In this document: in pieces, positions 17,172-25,291 of the stretch
How the letters are laid out: each line of letters opens with the position of its first letter
Position numbering within the stretch: position 1 is the stretch's first letter
Assembly (NCBI RefSeq): GCF_006517175.1
Contig: NZ_CP041186.1
Span: 496,001-560,000, forward strand
Length of the DNA stretch: 64,000 nucleotides
Direction: 5' to 3'
Source: Persicimonas caeni
GTDB lineage: Bacteria > Myxococcota_A > Bradymonadia > Bradymonadales > Bradymonadaceae
Translations under genes and position numbers: made by a program
The notes under the pieces: model-generated
Databases searched by the model: none
What the model was told of the DNA's origin: nothing
The model's input: only the letters and a program-made list of their open reading frames with translations

Positions 17172-17990
17172 ATGACGCTAGATCACGAGCCCGGCGAGGG
17201 CACCATTCCCAAGGAAGGCATCGCTGTGGCGCACGACGCCATGGAGGCGTTTCACGACGCGGGGGTTCCCTTTTTGGTCGGGGGCGCCTATGCGCTGGCG
17301 GTGTACACGGGTATCGAACGCTACACCAAGGATTTTGACGTCTTTGTGCGCGAGTCGGACGTCGAGCGCGCCCTTCAAGTGCTGTCCGACGTGGGCTTTC
17401 GCACCAAAATGGAATCGGAGATTTGGATCGCCAAGGCGTTTCGCGGCGAGGAATACGTCGACCTGATCTTCAACTCGGGCAACGCCCGCACACGGGTCGA
17501 CGACAGTTGGTTCGACTACGCCGTCGAACACGACGTCTTCGGCGTCTCGGCGTTGATCTGCCCGCCCGAGGAGATCATCTGGTCGAAGTCGTACATCATG
17601 GAGCGCGAGCGCTACGACGGCGCCGACATCGCCCACATTTTGCGTGCCTGCGGAGACGATCTCGACTGGGAGCGCCTGCTAGAGCGCTTCGACGATCACT
17701 GGCGGGTGTTGTTGAGCCATCTGGTCTTGTTCGGGTTCATTTACCCGGCCCAGCGCGACATCATCCCCTCGGAGGTGATGGCCCACTTGCTCGACCTGGC
17801 CGAGCAGGAGACCAGCGAGCCGCCCCCGGAGACCAGAATCTGTCGCGGCACGCTCTTGTCGCGCTCTCAATACGGCGTCGACGTGCAGATGTGGGGCTGC
17901 TTGGACGCGCGCATCGAGCCGCACGGAGAGTTGACCGAGGCGCAGGCGCGCGAGTTGTCGCCGCCCTTCCGCCCGCCGCAACGGCCGTAA
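17172..17990 (+). CDS. Nucleotidyltransferase-fold protein
   Basis: A 272-aa protein with a polymerase-beta-type nucleotidyltransferase core: VGGAYALAVYTG (about 33-44), then TKDFDVFV with the D-x-D pair (about 50-57), then EEYVDLIF supplying the third acidic position. A helical region follows (PPEEIIWSKSYIMERERYDGADIAHIL), typical of AbiEii/MNT-like and aminoglycoside-adenylyltransferase-like proteins. No partner toxin or HEPN gene is adjacent, so a toxin-antitoxin role is not supported. GAGGTC lies before the ATG at 17172. The stretch upstream of it that remains open has no coding look. Confidence 0.75.
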   Translation: MTLDHEPGEGTIPKEGIAVAHDAMEAFHDAGVPFLVGGAYALAVYTGIERYTKDFDVFVRESDVERALQVLSDVGFRTKMESEIWIAKAFRGEEYVDLIFNSGNARTRVDDSWFDYAVEHDVFGVSALICPPEEIIWSKSYIMERERYDGADIAHILRACGDDLDWERLLERFDDHWRVLLSHLVLFGFIYPAQRDIIPSEVMAHLLDLAEQETSEPPPETRICRGTLLSRSQYGVDVQMWGCLDARIEPHGELTEAQARELSPPFRPPQRP

Positions 17991-18009
17991 GTCCCCTGCA
18001 ACCAACTCA

Positions 18010-18522
18010 TCACGCGTCGTCGGCGACGCAGCGGTACTCGCCGCGGCCTTCGCCGGCCACGCACTGCTCGTCGGCGGTGCACCGCTCGCACGGTGAGCCG
18101 TCGCAGCCAGGTCCAAGGCCGCCACCGTCGTCACCTTCACAGTAGGTCGTGGGCACGCAGTGCCCCAGAAAGCAGACATGGTCGTCGATCGCGCAGCGGC
18201 CCTCACACGTCTGGGTGCAGAAGCCCTGCTCGTCGTCCTCGACCTTGTACTCGAAACAGATGGCTGAGGAGCACTCCTCGGGCCCCTCGCACGGTTGGCC
18301 GAAGGTCTCGGAGACGGCGAGCACGGTTGCATCGGCGCCGCTGCGGGCGTCAGCTCGCGCACCGGCGTCCCCATCCTGGGGCAGCTCCTCGACGACACTG
18401 GCATCGAAGCCGGGATCGGCGGGCACGGCGCCGATGCGCCCCTCCTCGTGACAGGCGCCCAAGGTGACGAGCGCCAAGCTCAATGAAGCTATCCATCCTG
18501 CAGTCGTGACACGTGCGTTCAT
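18010..18522 (-). CDS. Cys-rich lipoprotein
   Basis: A 170-aa lipoprotein: signal peptide with lipobox LGAC, an acidic low-complexity linker, then at least 14 Cys in short spaced pairs (GQPCEGPEECSS, CTQTCEGRC, CFLGHC, CERCTADEQC), the style of Dickkopf-like/EGF-like repeats common in secreted proteins of myxobacteria and relatives. GGGGGAGG precedes the ATG at 18522. It is convergent with the nucleotidyltransferase gene. Function unknown; a disulfide-stabilised surface protein. Confidence 0.7.
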   Translation of the reverse strand: MNARVTTAGWIASLSLALVTLGACHEEGRIGAVPADPGFDASVVEELPQDGDAGARADARSGADATVLAVSETFGQPCEGPEECSSAICFEYKVEDDEQGFCTQTCEGRCAIDDHVCFLGHCVPTTYCEGDDGGGLGPGCDGSPCERCTADEQCVAGEGRGEYRCVADDA

Positions 18523-18588
18523 CAGAACCTCCCCCAAAGCCAGTGGCATTGCTTATGGTGGAAGGTAAGACCGAGGCGCCGGTGCAAC

Positions 18589-18687
18589 AAGACGCTGCCG
18601 ACTCGACCAAGACGCTGCCGACTCGACCAAGACGCTGCCGACTCGACCAAGACGCTGCCGACTCGACCAAGACGCTGCCGACTCGAC
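18589..18687. repeat. 20-bp perfect tandem repeat, about 5 copies
   Basis: GACGCTGCCGACTCGACCAA repeats head-to-tail with almost no mismatch over 99 bp, between the starts and ends of two minus-strand genes (18522 and 18719). The 20-bp period is not a multiple of 3, so it is not a coding repeat, and there are no spacers, so it is not CRISPR. It lies in the upstream region of the Cys-rich lipoprotein gene. Confidence 0.9.
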
Positions 18688-18718
18688 AAGAGTCGTCTCC
18701 GCGGGACGGCGGCACATG

Positions 18719-18937
18719 CTACTCGGGGTCGGCGCGGCAGGTATGCACGCTACCGCTGCCCCCGCAGACCTCACACGGGTCTTCAACCCAGCGAAACCCG
18801 ACATAGCGCCCCTTTCCCGCGCAACCTGGGCAGGTATCGGTCTCGGTGTCGACCTCCCCGTCAGGGTCGACAAAGTAGACCGGCTCTTCGTCCTTGAGGA
18901 CATCGCGAATGTAATCAGAAAGGCTGATCTTCATCAT
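18719..18937 (-). CDS. Small zinc-finger protein, DnaJ-type CxxCxGxG
   Basis: A 72-aa protein: an N-terminal amphipathic segment (KISLSDYIRDVLKDEE), then two CxxC motifs in DnaJ-type form, CPGCAGKG (about 37-44) and CEVCGGSGS (about 55-63), which would hold one zinc. Two ATGs sit in tandem (18937 and 18934) after GGGGAGCGGGAG. Similar small DnaJ-central-domain proteins occur alone in many bacteria with no assigned role. No operon partner is seen. Confidence 0.62.
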   Translation of the reverse strand: MMKISLSDYIRDVLKDEEPVYFVDPDGEVDTETDTCPGCAGKGRYVGFRWVEDPCEVCGGSGSVHTCRADPE

Positions 18938-19096
18938 CTCCCGCTCCCCATCTCAGCGAGCCCCGGGCACCTAATCTCCACCGATCACGCCGTCGATCCT
19001 GATGGACTGCGTCAATCTGATGGACTGCGTCAATGCGGAAGCTAAACACAGTCGGGTAGCTTTCTTGCCGAGACCATCCGGTTGTGCCCGTCACTC

Positions 19097-19483
19097 TCAG
19101 GGACACACGATGCTACGCGGATGGGGCGGCGGGTTGTCGACCACGCCGTCACAGTCATCGTCGACGCCGTTGCACACCTCGCGCCCCGCGTTTCGAAGGG
19201 GGCACTCGCACCCGTCGACGATCCTCTCCGCGTTGGCGTCGCCCCACCCGGGACGGCATGCGTAGCGACACGTCCCTTCGGGTGAACACCAATGAGCCGT
19301 GTTGGGCCGCTCGGGACAGTCGGCGTCGTCGCCACACTCGCGCTCGCCGCCCTCCTCGGCCTCGCCTCGCTCCTCGTCGCCGCGCTGGACCGGTGCGACC
19401 GGCTCATGGGCAAACGAGACCGGCGGCATCATCCACCCCACCACGCCCAGCCCCACCAACACCACATACAGTTCGACACGCAT
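19097..19483 (-). CDS. Secreted small MopE-like Cys-rich protein
   Basis: A 128-aa exported protein: signal peptide (VVLVGLGVVGWMMPPVSFA), a Glu/Arg-rich linker, a Cys-rich stretch with EGTCRYACRPGWGD resembling an EGF-like turn, and a terminal MopE-type block CNGVDDDCDGVVDN that would bind a metal such as Ca2+. GAGGGTC precedes the ATG. Such short proteins with a single MopE block are frequent in this lineage. Function unknown. Confidence 0.65.
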   Translation of the reverse strand: MRVELYVVLVGLGVVGWMMPPVSFAHEPVAPVQRGDEERGEAEEGGERECGDDADCPERPNTAHWCSPEGTCRYACRPGWGDANAERIVDGCECPLRNAGREVCNGVDDDCDGVVDNPPPHPRSIVCP

Positions 19484-19775
19484 GATTGACCCTCCTACAC
19501 AAGCTCTCCAACGATTCGGTCTGCCTAAGCAACTGCACCGAGATGGTGCAGTTGCTCGAGGCTCTCATTACGGTTTTCGGCAAATTTTCCAAATCGTTGC
19601 GTGTGCAGGCGCAAAATCGGCGCTGCAGGGCCACGCAGGGCGGATTTTCTCTGTTCGTTGACACCAGGTGAGCGCGTTTAGTTTATGCAACGACGGGATT
19701 GTATGACCTGCAAATGCCCCCCGCCGGTTGATTGGCCGCGCTCATCCCACCTTCGCCAACGCCGCAGAGGACGCC
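19484..19775. other. Intergenic region with hairpin and dispersed repeat
   Basis: No gene is seen. It holds a perfect 11-bp inverted repeat GCAACTGCACC / GGTGCAGTTGC (19529-19555) and, from 19564 to 19604, an inverted copy of the 43-bp repeat found just upstream of the RAYT gene at 51922. This lies between divergent genes. Confidence 0.5.
19564..19604 (-). repeat. Dispersed repeat, copy 1
   Basis: On the minus strand it reads CACGCAACGATTT, then about 8 variable bases, then TTGCCGAAAACCGTAATGAG. The other copy is at 51922-51964, in the forward direction. Flanks are identical over 12 and about 18 bases with a changed centre. Confidence 0.6.
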
Positions 19776-20243
19776 ATGACGAAGTTTCCCTCGCTCGAGA
19801 CGATGAACCCCTACGAATGGGTCGAGGCCATGCGTGTGTTCCGCGAGGAACTCGTCGACGACGCCGCGTCCATCCTGGACGTGCGTACCCGACCCGTTCA
19901 CGCCGCCCCGGCGCTACAAGAGCTGCTCGATCGCTATCAGCGCCTGGATACGAACGCTCAATTTTCCGAGGAAATGGCCGACGGCGAGCACACCATCGAG
20001 GTGCGAGATTTCGACGACGCGCTGGTCTTTTGGGTCTACCCCACCCAGGAGTACGAGTCGCTCGTCTACACGCGCTACGACTACTGGTGGTTCGATCACC
20101 GAGGGCTGGGCCCGCGGACCCGTCGACGCCACGAGATCCACTGTGCGGCGATCATGCGCGTGGTCGAGTTGCTCCCGTGGGCCAACGACGACGATCTGCT
20201 CGAACTGGCCGCCATCGAGATGGGGTCACGCGCCGGCGAGTGA
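19776..20243 (+). CDS. Hypothetical cytoplasmic protein
   Basis: A 155-aa soluble protein that starts MTKFPSLETMNPYEW after GCAGAGGA. It is acidic and aromatic-rich (FWVYPTQEYESLVYTRYDYWWFDH), with predicted helix at both ends and strands between. There is no signal peptide and no metal or nucleotide motif, and I do not recognise the family. It is convergent with the CdaA-type gene, 67 bp away. Confidence 0.55.
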   Translation: MTKFPSLETMNPYEWVEAMRVFREELVDDAASILDVRTRPVHAAPALQELLDRYQRLDTNAQFSEEMADGEHTIEVRDFDDALVFWVYPTQEYESLVYTRYDYWWFDHRGLGPRTRRRHEIHCAAIMRVVELLPWANDDDLLELAAIEMGSRAGE

Positions 20244-20272
20244 GGCTACTTGGGCGGTGGGAAGCCCTGACT

Positions 20273-20310
20273 CAGAAGGCCAAGCCAGAAGGCCAAGCCA
20301 GAAGGCCAAA
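20273..20310. repeat. 13-bp tandem repeat, about 3 copies
   Basis: CAGAAGGCCAAGC recurs three times between two convergent stop codons. It may be slippage-prone; no function is evident. Confidence 0.6.
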
Positions 20311-21792
20311 TCAGAGGGACGGCCCTCCGCCGGTGCGCCTTGCTTCGGGGCCGATATCGAGGTGAATTTTGATCTGAGGCGGCTTCTGACCTTTGTGGCG
20401 CACGTGCTGGGGGAGAACGAGGTTCTTTTGCACCGTCTTCGAGGCGGTCAGCTCGTCGACCTGAATCGGCTCGGTGCTCAACTCGGTGACGTAGCCTTCC
20501 AAAAAGCTGGGGACCAGCACCTCGACCCGCCCCGGCTTCGTGATCACCCGGTCGAGTTGATATCCCTGGGGCAACTTGCCCTGGATGCTGGCTTTGACGG
20601 GCAACTGCACTTTGACCAGCTTGTGCGCCTTGAGTCGCAGGCTTCGCGGCTCGATATCGGTCACCGACACACCCGCCGGCTCGTTGAGGTGGTCATCGCC
20701 CAAGCTCAACTGCACCGGCCCCTCCTTGATCTTGCCCATGTCGACCGAGATCTTGAGCTGCGACGGCTCGATGCGGTCGAAGGTGCGCTCGGAGCCGCTC
20801 AGCTCGACGCGCGCCTTGATCGGCTTGGGATCTTGCAGATACCAGCTCGACTCCAGTCCGCGGTACTCGATGGGCACCTCGTAGGTGCGCTGGACGGTCT
20901 CGACCCGGTAGGCAAACAGCACCCACAAAAGTGACGCGATGCCCAACGAGGCGAATTTCAGCCCGACGTTGCGCGTGGCCCAACGCGGCCAGATCGCCCG
21001 GCGCTGACCGACGCCTTCATGGCGGGCAAAGCGTTCGATCTCTCGGCGCAACTCGGCCGCCGAGGCCACTTCGACCAAGTCGCCCTCACGCGCCACGCTG
21101 ATCGTACCGCGCTCCTCGGACACCACGATCACGAATGCATCGCAGCGCTCGGCCAACCCCAGCGCGGCCGCGTGGCGAGTGCCTCCCGGCCCCACCCTGC
21201 TCAGATCGGTCGACAGCGGCAAATGCACCGCAAATTTGGCCATGCGCCCCCCGCGCATCACCACCGCCCCGTCGTGACCGGCTGTTTTGGGGTGAAAGAT
21301 GCTCATCAGCATCGGCACGCTCACCGCCGCGTCGGCCTCAATGCCGCCATGCAGGTGGACGTCGAGAGATTCACGCCCCGGCAACACGATCAGCGCGCCC
21401 ATCTTCTGGCCGGCGAGCTGGTCGACCGCCTCCACGAGCGTATCGACGCCGCCCAGCTCGACGCCAGACTGCTCGCGCTCCCACCACGTCATCGTGCGCA
21501 AGCGTTCGAAGAGGCGGCGGATATCGTCCTGAAACACAATCACCAGCGCGACCACGATCGCCGTCAACCCCACCTGGAACACCATCGAAGTCAGGTACAG
21601 GTCGAGCAGTTGCGCCAGCGAGTAGAGCACCGCCACGGTGGCTATCCCGAAGCCGACCACGCGCGAGACTCGGTGACGAAGCCAAGCGAAGACGGCGTAG
21701 ACCAGCGTTGCGATGACCACCACGTCGATGGCATCGGCCGCGCGCAAGTTCACCGCCAGGGCCTCAAAATACGTACGGAACGATTCGATCAT
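20311..21792 (-). CDS. Diadenylate cyclase CdaA fused to YbbR/CdaR repeats
   Basis: A 493-aa protein. Residues 20-88 hold three transmembrane helices as in CdaA. Residues 95-240 are a DisA_N diadenylate cyclase domain (HDGAVVMRGG with Asp174-Gly-Ala, GGTRHAAALGLAE at 204-214, VVSEERGTISVA at 223-234). Residue 275-295 is a further helix, and 300-475 contains YbbR (CdaR)-type extracytoplasmic repeats. It would make c-di-AMP from ATP. In Firmicutes cdaA and ybbR are separate neighbouring genes; here they are one polypeptide. The conserved RHR motif is RHA (Arg206-His207-Ala208), so activity may differ. GAAGGA precedes the ATG at 21792. Confidence 0.85.
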   Translation of the reverse strand: MIESFRTYFEALAVNLRAADAIDVVVIATLVYAVFAWLRHRVSRVVGFGIATVAVLYSLAQLLDLYLTSMVFQVGLTAIVVALVIVFQDDIRRLFERLRTMTWWEREQSGVELGGVDTLVEAVDQLAGQKMGALIVLPGRESLDVHLHGGIEADAAVSVPMLMSIFHPKTAGHDGAVVMRGGRMAKFAVHLPLSTDLSRVGPGGTRHAAALGLAERCDAFVIVVSEERGTISVAREGDLVEVASAAELRREIERFARHEGVGQRRAIWPRWATRNVGLKFASLGIASLLWVLFAYRVETVQRTYEVPIEYRGLESSWYLQDPKPIKARVELSGSERTFDRIEPSQLKISVDMGKIKEGPVQLSLGDDHLNEPAGVSVTDIEPRSLRLKAHKLVKVQLPVKASIQGKLPQGYQLDRVITKPGRVEVLVPSFLEGYVTELSTEPIQVDELTASKTVQKNLVLPQHVRHKGQKPPQIKIHLDIGPEARRTGGGPSL

Positions 21793-22029
21793 GATCCTTC
21801 GCTTTTCAACGACAACGCGAGGTGTGCGACGAGCAGACGGAGCTTCGGATAAGCAGACGGAGCCTCGCGAGGCCCGCCGCGCACGAACACAACGCGCGAA
21901 CGGAGCAGCTTCATTCCACCCCGCCCACCGTTTCCCCTTGCATCCCAAACACTTGTCACCCCTTGGCAGTGATTAACTTCGTGGGTGCGGGTGAGCAATC
22001 AACGGGAACGTAGACGAAGGAGGAGCTGT

Positions 22030-22404
22030 ATGCAGCGATTACTTTCGATTCCGATCGTGGCGCTCGCCCTGGCCATCTTGCCGATGGTCGGCTGCGCGAC
22101 AGCCGACTCGACGCAGGTCACGGCCAAGGATTACGCCAAACCGCGCGAGACGATCCGCGCCGCTCAGGAAATCGGGGCGAACACCATCCCCCAGGCCAAG
22201 CTGTACCTGAGCTATGCGGTCGACGAGGTCAACAAGGCCAACCGCTATCTCAAGAAGGGACAGAACTATGAGGCGCGCCTGTCGTTGGCACGAGCGCAAG
22301 CCGACGCGGACCTGGCGCTGACGCTGGCCAAAGAACGACGCATGGTCCAGCAAGTGCGCCAGATCGAAAACCGGATCGAGCGCCTGGAGAACCAGATCGA
22401 ATGA
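22030..22404 (+). CDS. DUF4398-type lipoprotein
   Basis: A 124-aa lipoprotein: signal peptide and lipobox VGC (about residue 22), then one alpha-helical DUF4398 domain (PRETIRAAQEIGANTIPQAKLYLSYAVDEV, then a second helix rich in Arg/Gln). The start at 22030 has GAAGGAGG. It is followed 76 bp later by an OmpA-family lipoprotein whose N-terminus has the same domain type, so the pair probably forms an operon and may act together at the outer membrane/peptidoglycan interface. Confidence 0.75.
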   Translation: MQRLLSIPIVALALAILPMVGCATADSTQVTAKDYAKPRETIRAAQEIGANTIPQAKLYLSYAVDEVNKANRYLKKGQNYEARLSLARAQADADLALTLAKERRMVQQVRQIENRIERLENQIE

Positions 22405-22480
22405 CGCCGCCGCTCGGCTGGTCGGCCTCGGGCCGACTGGCAGTGACTGACGGCACGAGACTGACGACCAGGAGGACGTT

Positions 22481-23734
22481 GTGAGATTACTTCATCGCTT
22501 CAAGTTCGCCGGCCTAGTGGCCGCGCTGAGCTTAATGCTGGGCGCATGCGCGACCACCTCGCCGCCCGAGCAACTCGTAGAAGCCCGCGCAAGTTATCAA
22601 AAAGCTCAACAGAGTAACGCCGCCAAATACGCGCCCACCGAGCTGGCACAGGCCAAAAAGGCGCTCTTGACTGCCGAGAAGCAGTTTCAAGAGACGGGCG
22701 ACGAGGAGATTACGCGCACCCTGGCGTATATCGCCAAGCGCCGCTCCCAAGAGGCCATGGCCCAGGGTAAGGTCAACTTTCTGGTGACCACCCGCCAGGC
22801 CAAGCAAAGCGAGCTCTTGGCGCGCACCGAGTCGATGCGCGAGCAGTACCAGCGCCAGTTGATTCGCCAGCGCCAGATGGCTCAGATGAACGAACAACAG
22901 CTCGAGCAGAAGCGCCAAGAGCTCGAGCAGGCTCGAGAGGAGCTCGAAGACCAGGGCATGACCGCCGAGCAGCTTCGTCAACGCGAGCGCGAATACGCAG
23001 CCGCCATCTCGAAGCTCGAGGTCGAAATCGAGCGGCGCAAGAAAGCCGAACAACAACTGCAAACGGCCATGAACAAACTCGAGGATATCGCCGAGGTGCG
23101 CCAGGAAGATGGGCGCGGTCAGGTCATCACCCTCGACAACTCGGTACTCTTCGAGGTCGGCCAATCCGAACTGCTGCCCAACGCGCGCCAGCGCCTCAAG
23201 CAGGTCGCTGACGTGCTCCAGATGCAGGAAGATCGAAAGATCGTCATCGAGGGCCACACCGACGCCCAGGGCTCCGACCAACTCAACCAGCGCCTGTCAC
23301 GCGAGCGCGCCCAGTCGGTCAAAGACTTTCTGGTCTCGCGCGGCGTCGATGCCAGTCGTGTACAGACGGTCGGCTACGGCGAAGACCGTCCCATCGCAAC
23401 CAACCGCACCGTCGAAGGACGCGCCATGAACCGACGCGTCGAGATCGTCTTGCCCACCGCGGAAGCCGTTGGTGGCGGTCCCGACCAACAGAAGCAACAA
23501 CAACAGCGAGAGCAAGACGAGCAGATGCAGCAGCAAGAAGACATGGAGATGCAGCAACAGGAGCAAGAAGGCATCGAAATGCAGCAAGACCAAGAGGGCA
23601 TGGAGATGCAACAAGAAGACATGGAGATGCAGCAGCAAGAGCAAGAAGGCATCGAAATGCAAGAAGAGGAAGGCCAGGCCCCCGAGCAGGACACTGAAGC
23701 CGACGAATTCGAAGTCGACGACTTTGGTGAGTAA
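22481..23734 (+). CDS. OmpA-family lipoprotein with coiled coil and Q/M/E tail
   Basis: A 417-aa lipoprotein: GTG start after GGAGG, lipobox LGAC (Cys23), DUF4398-like helices (30-105), a long Glu/Gln/Arg coiled coil (about 110-205), then an OmpA C-terminal peptidoglycan-binding domain (about 215-325; NSVLFEVGQSELLP, GHTDAQGSDQLNQRLSRERA, NRRVEIVL). The last 90 residues are a low-complexity tail of Gln, Met and Glu with internal repeats of about 27 residues, which is not typical of OmpA proteins. It would link the outer membrane to the cell wall. Followed by a strong terminator; probably co-transcribed with the DUF4398 gene. Confidence 0.85.
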   Translation: MRLLHRFKFAGLVAALSLMLGACATTSPPEQLVEARASYQKAQQSNAAKYAPTELAQAKKALLTAEKQFQETGDEEITRTLAYIAKRRSQEAMAQGKVNFLVTTRQAKQSELLARTESMREQYQRQLIRQRQMAQMNEQQLEQKRQELEQAREELEDQGMTAEQLRQREREYAAAISKLEVEIERRKKAEQQLQTAMNKLEDIAEVRQEDGRGQVITLDNSVLFEVGQSELLPNARQRLKQVADVLQMQEDRKIVIEGHTDAQGSDQLNQRLSRERAQSVKDFLVSRGVDASRVQTVGYGEDRPIATNRTVEGRAMNRRVEIVLPTAEAVGGGPDQQKQQQQREQDEQMQQQEDMEMQQQEQEGIEMQQDQEGMEMQQEDMEMQQQEQEGIEMQEEEGQAPEQDTEADEFEVDDFGE

Positions 23735-23756
23735 TCAGCGCCGTCCTCTTGTTCGC

Positions 23757-23790
23757 GCCCCCGGTGACTCGCGTCGCCGGGGGCTTTTTT
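23757..23790 (+). terminator. Rho-independent terminator
   Basis: Stem GCCCCCGG / CCGGGGGC (with inner TGAC/GTC pairing) at 23757-23784, followed by TTTTTT. It ends the DUF4398-OmpA transcription unit. Confidence 0.9.
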
Positions 23791-23934
23791 AAATTCTGAA
23801 ACGCCTCCCGACGCCGGAGTTGATGAGAAAAGTCGCGCGCTTAGGCTCGACGTGTCGCCGAAAACTCGATCACCTCACAACTCAGCTCCCCACAAGCGCA
23901 CTTCCCATAACCGGAATCAACCAGGAGACACACC

Positions 23935-24942
23935 ATGGCCATCAAAGTCGCCATCAACGGTTTCGGCCGCATCGGCCGCCTCGCCTTTCGTCAATTCATG
24001 GAGGCCGAGGACCTCGAGGTCGTCGCCATCAACGACGTGAGTGACCCCGAAAACCTCGCCTATCTGTTACGCCACGACTCGGCCCACGCCTCGCCGAGCG
24101 TCGACGTTGGCACCAGCGAGGGCAAGCTTCACTGGGGCGATCAAACCATCAAGTTTCTCAGTGTGCGAAGCCCCGCCGAGTTGCCTTGGTCTGAGCTGGG
24201 AGTCAACATCGTGCTCGAAGCGAGCGGCGTGTTCACCAACCGCGAGGACGCGGCCAAGCACCTGGAGGCCGGGGCCAAACGCGTCATCGTCAGCGCGCCG
24301 GCCAAAAACGCCGACATCACACTGTGCATGGGAGTCAACGAGGACAAGTACAACCCCGAAAAGCACACCGTTTTGTCGAACGCTTCGTGCACGACCAACT
24401 GCCTGGCCCCAGTCGCCAAGGTGCTCGACGACCAATTCGGCATCGCCAGCGGCTTTTTGACCACCGTGCACGCGGTGACGTCGTCGCAGACCATCGTCGA
24501 CCTTCCGCACAAAAAGTGGCGGCGCGGCCGTGCCGCGATGACCTCGATTGTGCCGACGACCACCGGCGCCGCGGTGGCGACGACGAAGGTCTTGCCTCAA
24601 CTCGAAGGCAAGATGGACGGCTTGGCGATGCGCGTGCCGGTGGTCAACGGGTCGATCATCGACTTCGTCGCGCGCACGGAAGGCCCGGTGTCGGTCGACA
24701 GCGTCAACAACGCGTTTCGCGAGGCCGCTCAGTCCGAGCGACTTCGCGGCATCCTCGGAGTCAGCGAAGAAGAGCTCGTCTCCAAGGACATCATCGGCTC
24801 GCCCTACTCGGCGCTGATCGACGTCGCCTCCACCAAGGTCTTGAGCGACGACACCGTCAAAGTCCTGGCGTGGTACGACAACGAGTGGGGTTACGCGCGA
24901 CGCTGCGTCGATCTGGCCAGTTATATCGCCCAGCAAGCATAG
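23935..24942 (+). CDS. gap: Glyceraldehyde-3-phosphate dehydrogenase, type I
   Basis: A 335-aa enzyme of central glycolysis that oxidises glyceraldehyde-3-phosphate to 1,3-bisphosphoglycerate with NAD+. N-terminal Rossmann motif NGFGRIGR, active-site SNASCTTNC (Cys at about residue 152), HAVTSSQ with the catalytic His, and the C-terminal NEWGYARR are all present; the length is standard. An AGGAGA ribosome binding site precedes the ATG. Asn residue in the cofactor loop (AINDVSDP) suggests NAD preference (inference). It stands alone, not with pgk/tpi. Its TAG stop codon overlaps the left end of a 165-bp inverted-repeat element. Confidence 0.96.
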   Translation: MAIKVAINGFGRIGRLAFRQFMEAEDLEVVAINDVSDPENLAYLLRHDSAHASPSVDVGTSEGKLHWGDQTIKFLSVRSPAELPWSELGVNIVLEASGVFTNREDAAKHLEAGAKRVIVSAPAKNADITLCMGVNEDKYNPEKHTVLSNASCTTNCLAPVAKVLDDQFGIASGFLTTVHAVTSSQTIVDLPHKKWRRGRAAMTSIVPTTTGAAVATTKVLPQLEGKMDGLAMRVPVVNGSIIDFVARTEGPVSVDSVNNAFREAAQSERLRGILGVSEEELVSKDIIGSPYSALIDVASTKVLSDDTVKVLAWYDNEWGYARRCVDLASYIAQQA

Positions 24943-25104
24943 GGCCTGTATGAGAATAAATGCCCGAGCGAGGGCGAGCTGATTTTGAGGCCATTTTTGT
25001 TCGTAAAACGTAGGCTTAGCAGCGCTAAATCGAGGCTTTGCGGGCAAAAATGGACCAAAACTCAGCCGTCATTCGCAACCAAATCAATTTTCATACAAAC
25101 CCTA
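24940..25104. repeat. 165-bp MITE-like inverted-repeat element
   Basis: The left part (24940-25004, TAGGGCCTGTATGAGAAT onward) and the right part (25038-25104, ending ATTTTCATACAAACCCTA) are inverted copies over about 64 bp with scattered mismatches, including the exact arm CCATTTTTG / CAAAAATGG. The short centre itself can pair (TTAGC/GCTAA). No ORF. The outer TAG is the stop codon of gap. It looks like a miniature transposable element or a giant hairpin. Confidence 0.65.
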
Positions 25105-25174
25105 ACGGTGGCCATCGGCACGAAGCTGCGTAGCTTTGGATGCAACCCCCACAGTATCAACAACGGAGACAACG

Positions 25175-25273
25175 ATGCTCAGCGCGAGTTGGATGATTTT
25201 GGCCCTGGCGGTGCTCGTAGGCGTGGTCGTATTTCTCGATATTCAAGAGCACCGCAAAGAGCAGCGGCCATAA
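25175..25273 (+). CDS. 32-aa single-pass membrane peptide
   Basis: A small ORF: MLSASWMILALAVLVGVVVFL followed by a charged C-tail (DIQEHRKEQRP). One transmembrane helix, N-out or N-in unclear. ACGGAGAC lies 7 bases before the ATG, an adequate ribosome binding site. It sits between gap and the XRE gene and is convergent with the latter. The hydrophobic helix plus ribosome binding site support it; no homology can be claimed. Confidence 0.5.
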   Translation: MLSASWMILALAVLVGVVVFLDIQEHRKEQRP

Positions 25274-25291
25274 GGCGTTCGCGGGCTCGGC

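Noticed and set aside
17172-17990. Toxin-antitoxin (MNT/HEPN or AbiEii) system
   Set aside because: Only the nucleotidyltransferase-fold gene is present; neighbours are a metallophosphoesterase and a Cys-rich lipoprotein, with no HEPN or AbiEi partner.
18589-18687. CRISPR array or coding repeat
   Set aside because: Repeats are contiguous without spacers and the 20-bp period is not a codon multiple.
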